DNA of 19,447 nt, from NCBI GenBank assembly GCA_001796415.1, contig MGML01000080.1, forward strand, positions 573 to 20,019, read 5' to 3'. Under the pieces are notes generated by a model that saw only the letters and a program-made list of their open reading frames with translations, had not been told where the DNA came from and searched no databases. The DNA comes from Chloroflexi bacterium RBG_13_46_14 (GTDB lineage Bacteria; Chloroflexota; Dehalococcoidia; Dehalococcoidales; UBA2162). Positions 15,810-19,447 of the stretch are shown here, piece by piece; positions within the stretch are counted from its first letter, which is position 1, and each line of letters opens with the position of its first letter. Position numbers and translations under genes: made by a program.

Positions 15810-17146
15810 ATGATAGAGCGTTACTCAAGACCGCAGATGAAAACAAATTCGCCAAATGGCTTGATGTAGAGATTGCAGTATGTGAAGCATGGGCTGAACT
15901 TGGCGCAATACCCCGAAAAGAAGTACCGAAGATTAAAATGGCCAGAGTGAACCTTAAGAGAATGGAAGAAATTCTCAAAGAAACCCACCACGACACTACA
16001 GCGTTTCTAGGGGCAGTAGCAGAGAGTCTCGGTCCTGAGTCGAGGTACATCCATATGGGACTTACTTCACAAGACGTAACCGATACCGCACTCAGCCTTC
16101 AACTTCTTGAAGCAGCGGAAATACTGTCTCAGGATATAAAGGAACTGATTGAAGTACTTGCAGATAAAGCCATTAAATATAAATATACACCGATAATCGG
16201 GAGAACCCACGGAATCCATGCAGAGCCGACATCGTTTGGACTTAAACTCGCAATATGGTTTGAAGAGATGAGCAGAAACCGTCAGAGGTTGAATGAAGCT
16301 ATTAAAAATATAGCGGTTGGGAAAATATCAGGCGCTGTAGGTACCTACGCAACATTATCGCCTGAAATTGAAGAAAAGGCATGTGTCAAACTTAAATTGA
16401 CGCCGGCACCGATATCGAACCAGGTTCTGCAGCGTGACCGTCACGCACAGTTTGTGACAACCCTGGCAGTTATTGCCAGCTCTCTTGAGAAATTTGCTAC
16501 CGAAATACGGGGACTCCAGAAAACAGAAACACGGGAGGTTGAAGAACCCTTCAGTGCCGGGCAGACAGGCTCCTCGGCAATGCCGCACAAACGAAATCCC
16601 GAATTATGCGAGCGAGTTTGCGGAATAGCCAGGCTGATAAGGGGACACTCAATTACTGCCATGGAGAATATGTCACTCTGGCACGAACGTGATATAAGCC
16701 ATTCATCCGCTGAGCGAATAATTCTCCCGGATTCCTGTTTCCTTCTGGATTATTCTCTTTCAATCTTCACCTCGGTAATGAAAGGATTACTCGTATATCC
16801 GAAAAATATGAAACGTAACCTGGAGTTGACCAAAGGACTGGTGTTTTCCCAGAGAGTACTGCTGGCTATTATAGATAAAGGTCTCAGTCGACAGGATGCG
16901 TATAAGATTGTACAGAGAAATGCCATGAAATCATGGAAGGGAAGGCGAAATTTCCTCACCCTGCTTAAGTCGGACATAGAGGTTATGAGATACCTGTCTG
17001 AGGAAGAGCTCGAAAATTTGTTTGACTATGACTATTACCTGCGGTATGTCGATGAAATCTTCGAACGTTTAGGTCTTACCGAATCACAATGGCAGGATAC
17101 GATCAGTAAATTTGAGTCAGAGGAACTGGCTCCAAAATCCATATAA
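15810..17146 (+). CDS. purB: Adenylosuccinate lyase, N-terminus disrupted by a frameshift or small deletion
   Basis: PurB cleaves SAICAR and adenylosuccinate. The main frame holds a nearly full enzyme: GRTHGIHAEPTSFGLKLAIW, the SSAMPHKRNPELCE signature with the catalytic serine, and a complete C-terminal helical region. The normal start is in another frame: ATG at 15810, behind a strong GGGGGG site, reads MIERYSRPQM and then runs to TAG at 15867. The main frame resumes at 15836-15839 as DENKFAKWLDVEIAVCEAW. About six residues (usually including a conserved Trp) appear to be missing at the junction, which would fit loss of about 19 bases near a GATGA. In the main frame the first ATG is 15938, giving 402 residues and lacking the N-terminal helices. 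This may be a sequencing or assembly error, a recent mutation, or a protein rescued by internal initiation. Confidence 0.9.
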
Positions 17147-17160
17147 ACTAACATAGTACT

Positions 17161-17907
17161 ATGCAATCAGAATATGATATGTCCGTGATATCGCGGATCC
17201 GGCGTTTTGTAAACAGTACCACTGAAGTCGTCCCCGGAGTTTTTCAGATAACTCACAGAGGTGCCAATGTACTCCTTATCGCTGAAGACACTCTTACTCT
17301 AATCGATACCTGCCTAAAAGACGGAGCACCCCAGGTGCTTGAATTTATCCGGTATATCGGTCGCTCTCCTGAAGAAATATCGCTGATTGTGCTTACTCAT
17401 AATCATATCGATCATATGGGCGGACTGGCTGAAATAAAGAAACACACCAACGCTAAAGTAGCTGCTCATAAAGACGATATAGGAATCAGAGAACATCCTC
17501 CGGCTGCGGGTGGCAGGTACCGCGAACCGCTGGCACAGATAAAGAGTAAACTGCAGTCTGTCTTTTCAGTTCTGCCGGAGGACGTAGATATCATTCTCGA
17601 GGGCGGTGAAACCCTAAACTGCCTTGGCGGATTGGATGTAATCCACACTCCCGGCCATACTCCCGGAAGTATCAGTTTATATTCTCAAAAACACAAAATG
17701 CTTTTCAGCGGTGATCTGATACGAAAACGTCGAAAAAAGCTATTGTTACCACCCAAAATGGTCTGTTCCGATATCGATGAGAATCTGGAATCGATTAAGA
17801 AAATTTCTCATTATGACATAGAGATATTATGTTTCGGACACGGTTTACCGCTTCATCAAGACGTAAAATCGAGGATACTTGACCTGATTAACAGGGACGA
17901 AGTTTGA
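17161..17907 (+). CDS. Metallo-beta-lactamase-fold hydrolase
   Basis: 248 residues of the MBL superfamily. The metal-site motif THNHIDHMGG gives H80, H82, D84 and H85. H166 (HTPGHTPGS), D185 (FSGD) and H227 (GHG) complete a dinuclear site. The layout (VPGVFQITHRGANVLLIAEDTLTLIDTC near the start) matches the glyoxalase II/lactonase-like group; the substrate cannot be told. It begins 14 bases after purB with no clear ribosome binding site; ATG at codon 7 is an alternative. Whether it has a purine-related job is unknown; being last in the run, it may simply be co-transcribed. Confidence 0.9.
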   Translation: MQSEYDMSVISRIRRFVNSTTEVVPGVFQITHRGANVLLIAEDTLTLIDTCLKDGAPQVLEFIRYIGRSPEEISLIVLTHNHIDHMGGLAEIKKHTNAKVAAHKDDIGIREHPPAAGGRYREPLAQIKSKLQSVFSVLPEDVDIILEGGETLNCLGGLDVIHTPGHTPGSISLYSQKHKMLFSGDLIRKRRKKLLLPPKMVCSDIDENLESIKKISHYDIEILCFGHGLPLHQDVKSRILDLINRDEV

Positions 17908-17933
17908 CAATAAAACCTTACACTGGTTATTAT
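17904..17933 (+). promoter_or_regulatory. Predicted promoter of rsmD-coaD (likely leaderless)
   Basis: A perfect -35 TTGACA (17904-17909), overlapping the stop codon of the MBL gene, an 18-base spacer and -10 TATTAT (17928-17933, 5 of 6). Transcription would start near 17940, only about five bases before the rsmD ATG, which has no ribosome binding site. Confidence 0.7.
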
Positions 17934-17944
17934 CAATACGCACA

Positions 17945-18499
17945 ATGAGAGTTATTGCTGGTTCAGCCAAGGGGCACCGGCTTAAAGCCCCTAAAAGAAC
18001 GGCTACACGACCGGCGACGGATATGGTAAAAGGCGCTATTTTTTCAATGCTTGAGAATTTAACAGACAACTGGGAAAATGTGCTGGATCTGTATTCGGGC
18101 AGCGGAGGACTGGGGATAGAGGCGCTCAGCCGGGGGTCAGGCTGGGTTGATTTTGTAGACCATGCCCCACAATGTTGTGCTATAATCAAGGAAAATCTGG
18201 ATAAGACAAAATTATCAGAATTCGCACGAGTTCATTGTTGCAACGTAAATAAAGCTATTACATTTCTCGACAAGGAGTATGACATTATTTTGGTAGATCC
18301 ACCTTATCCTGATACGTCAATTGGTGATACGATTACTCAGCTTGCCGGTACAAAGCTTATTGGTCCCAATACAACTGTAGTTGTGACTCATTCACCCCGC
18401 CAACCCCTATCGGAGCAATACCTTTCACTCAAAATGACCAAGGAACATCGCCACGGCGACAGCTGTATTTCAGTATATCGAAAGGAGGAGGCGGCGTGA
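17945..18499 (+). CDS. rsmD: 16S rRNA (guanine966-N2)-methyltransferase RsmD
   Basis: Methylates G966 of 16S rRNA using SAM. 184 residues. MRVIAGSAKGHRLKAP is the standard RsmD start, TRPATDMVKGAIFSML the conserved N-terminal segment, VLDLYSGSGGLGIEALSRG the SAM-binding loop and DIILVDPPYPD the N6/N2-methylase DPPY motif. The last codon overlaps the coaD start as GTGA. RsmD-CoaD pairing is widespread in bacteria. The absence of a Shine-Dalgarno and the promoter just upstream suggest leaderless translation. Confidence 0.95.
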   Translation: MRVIAGSAKGHRLKAPKRTATRPATDMVKGAIFSMLENLTDNWENVLDLYSGSGGLGIEALSRGSGWVDFVDHAPQCCAIIKENLDKTKLSEFARVHCCNVNKAITFLDKEYDIILVDPPYPDTSIGDTITQLAGTKLIGPNTTVVVTHSPRQPLSEQYLSLKMTKEHRHGDSCISVYRKEEAA

Positions 18500-18978
18500 C
18501 AATCGCTCTCTACCCCGGAACATTCGACCCTATAACAAACGGACATCTGGATATAGCCGTGAGAGCAGCCAGATTATTTAAAAAGGTGGTTATCGGAGTA
18601 TACGACACACCTTCCAAAGACCTGATGTTTAATACTGAAGAGAGAGTAAAACTCGCGGAATTATCTATAGCGGGTAATTCTAATATCGAAGTTAAGCCTT
18701 TCAGCGGATTAACCGTAGAATTTGCCACAAAGGTTGGCGCAATAGCTATTGTTCGCGGATTAAGAATAGGAGCTGACTTCGAATACGAACGTGAGATGGC
18801 TCTTATGAACAATAAGCTTTCTCCGGAAATCGAACTCGTCTGCTTAATGGCGAGTCTTAAGTACCAGTATCTGAGTTCCAGCCGGCTTAAGGAAGTGGCC
18901 AGACTTGACGGTGATATATATGATCTTGTGCCTGAACCGGTTGCGGAAGCCTTAAGAAAGAAAAAAAATAAACAATAA
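18496..18978 (+). CDS. coaD: Phosphopantetheine adenylyltransferase
   Basis: Transfers AMP from ATP to 4'-phosphopantetheine, the penultimate CoA step. 160 residues, the usual length. ALYPGTFDPITNGHLDIA (4-21) contains the TNGH nucleotidyl-transferase motif; VRGLRIGADFEYEREMALMN and YLSSSRLKEVA are the substrate and ATP-site segments. The start is GTG, within a 4-base overlap with rsmD, served by AAAGGAGG. The C-terminus is lysine-rich. Confidence 0.97.
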   Translation: MTIALYPGTFDPITNGHLDIAVRAARLFKKVVIGVYDTPSKDLMFNTEERVKLAELSIAGNSNIEVKPFSGLTVEFATKVGAIAIVRGLRIGADFEYEREMALMNNKLSPEIELVCLMASLKYQYLSSSRLKEVARLDGDIYDLVPEPVAEALRKKKNKQ

Positions 18979-19005
18979 GATAGAAAATAAGGAGGTAAAA
19001 AGTAA

Positions 19006-19251
19006 ATGGCGTACAAGATTACAGACGAATGCATAAGCTGCGGAGCATGCGAAACTGAATGCCCTAACGGTGCGATTAGCGAAGGCGAGACTATTTATGT
19101 GATCGACCCTGATAAATGTACCGAGTGTGTTGGTGCCGCTGATGCTTCTAAATGCGCTGATATTTGTCCTGTCGGTGCCTGTGAGCCTGATCCGGACAGA
19201 CAGGAAAGCAAAGAAGAACTGCAAGCCAAATACGATAGACTACATTCCTAA
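19006..19251 (+). CDS. 2[4Fe-4S] ferredoxin (Alvin type)
   Basis: 81 residues. First cluster ligands C9-x2-C12-x2-C15-x3-C19-P; the second set is C38-x2-C41-x8-C50-x3-C54-P. The long x8 insertion between the second and third cysteines and the C-terminal helix (about 60-81, charged) define the Alvin-type family of low-potential ferredoxins. It is a cytoplasmic electron carrier. A near-perfect AAGGAGGT precedes the ATG. It lies 27 bases after coaD and is probably co-transcribed; a terminator follows immediately. Confidence 0.95.
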   Translation: MAYKITDECISCGACETECPNGAISEGETIYVIDPDKCTECVGAADASKCADICPVGACEPDPDRQESKEELQAKYDRLHS

Positions 19252-19286
19252 TAGCAATATCAGCTAAAGAGTTACTGCTATTTTTT
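19250..19286 (+). terminator. Rho-independent terminator after the ferredoxin gene
   Basis: AATAGCA (19250-19256, overlapping the stop codon) pairs with TGCTATT (19276-19282), and T's run to 19286. The 7-bp stem is A/T-rich with a 19-base loop, so termination may be incomplete. Confidence 0.6.
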
Positions 19287-19375
19287 ATAATCGAATATAA
19301 ATTAATCCGGTTACTGTTGCTGTATGGTTTTGCCAAGATAGGAAAGCAGTAATAGTATACTGGAATGTGCAATGT

Positions 19376-19420
19376 TACCGCCGTGGTTGTCAATTCGTGA
19401 TGCCATGGCGGTATTTTTTT
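19376..19420 (+). terminator. Strong terminator or attenuator hairpin
   Basis: TACCGCCGTGG (19376-19386) pairs with CCATGGCGGTA (19403-19413) over 11 positions, one a G-U, followed by seven T. It is 124 bases past the ferredoxin stop and just ahead of AGCGAGGAAGA-ATG (ATG at 19433), which may begin a gene cut by the window. It could be a second terminator for coaD-fdx or an attenuator for the next gene. Confidence 0.75.
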
Positions 19421-19447
19421 AAGCGAGGAAGAATGATATTACCTGCA

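Noticed and set aside
15836..15850. Programmed -1 frameshift to join the two purB frames
   Set aside because: There is no classic X XXY YYZ slippery heptamer or obvious downstream stimulator, and conserved residues seem to be missing at the junction, which a frameshift would not restore.
19433..19447. Start of a further plus-strand gene (ATG ATA TTA CCT GCA)
   Set aside because: Only five codons are visible with a closely spaced weak ribosome binding site; not enough to call a gene.

Overview
The window is a gene-dense bacterial chromosome segment of moderate GC. Its layout is an ilv-leu operon next to rpiB/tsaC and guaA/purDEB, followed by rsmD-coaD and an Alvin-type ferredoxin. Together with strictly anaerobe-style proteins, this suggests a Chloroflexota bacterium of the Dehalococcoidia type. 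That placement is inferred from remembered gene neighbourhoods and was not computed.

Left half, minus strand (1-11653), in transcription order: tsaC and rpiB come first, transcribed from their own promoter. Then comes a branched-chain amino acid operon: promoter, a 14-codon Ile/Leu/Val-rich leader peptide, an attenuator hairpin, ilvD, ilvB, ilvN, a tandem universal stress protein gene, leuA, leuC, a DarT-macrodomain fusion gene, leuD and the start of leuB, which is cut by the window edge. IlvB/IlvN (acetohydroxyacid synthase) and IlvD serve Val/Ile synthesis. LeuA, LeuCD and LeuB extend ketoisovalerate to leucine. ilvC, needed between IlvBN and IlvD, is absent from its common place between ilvN and leuA; the usp gene sits there instead.

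The most unusual gene is at 780-1946. One ORF carries an N-terminal DarT-like domain (ssDNA thymidine ADP-ribosyltransferase toxin) and a C-terminal DarG-like macrodomain (the hydrolase that removes the mark). It has no separate DarG and no DarG C-terminal DNA-mimic domain. It lies in an A/T-rich block that separates leuC from leuD, and it is preceded by what looks like a frameshifted remnant of another gene.

Right half, plus strand (11805-19251): a flavodoxin-like protein, guaA (with an N-terminal extension), purD (apparently starting at CTG), purE, purB (N-terminus disrupted by a frameshift or small deletion) and an MBL-fold hydrolase form a purine-related run. A second promoter, likely leaderless, drives rsmD-coaD, followed by a 2[4Fe-4S] ferredoxin with a terminator after it. 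The two halves diverge from facing promoters at 11689-11772.

No rRNA, tRNA, CRISPR array or intact insertion sequence was seen.
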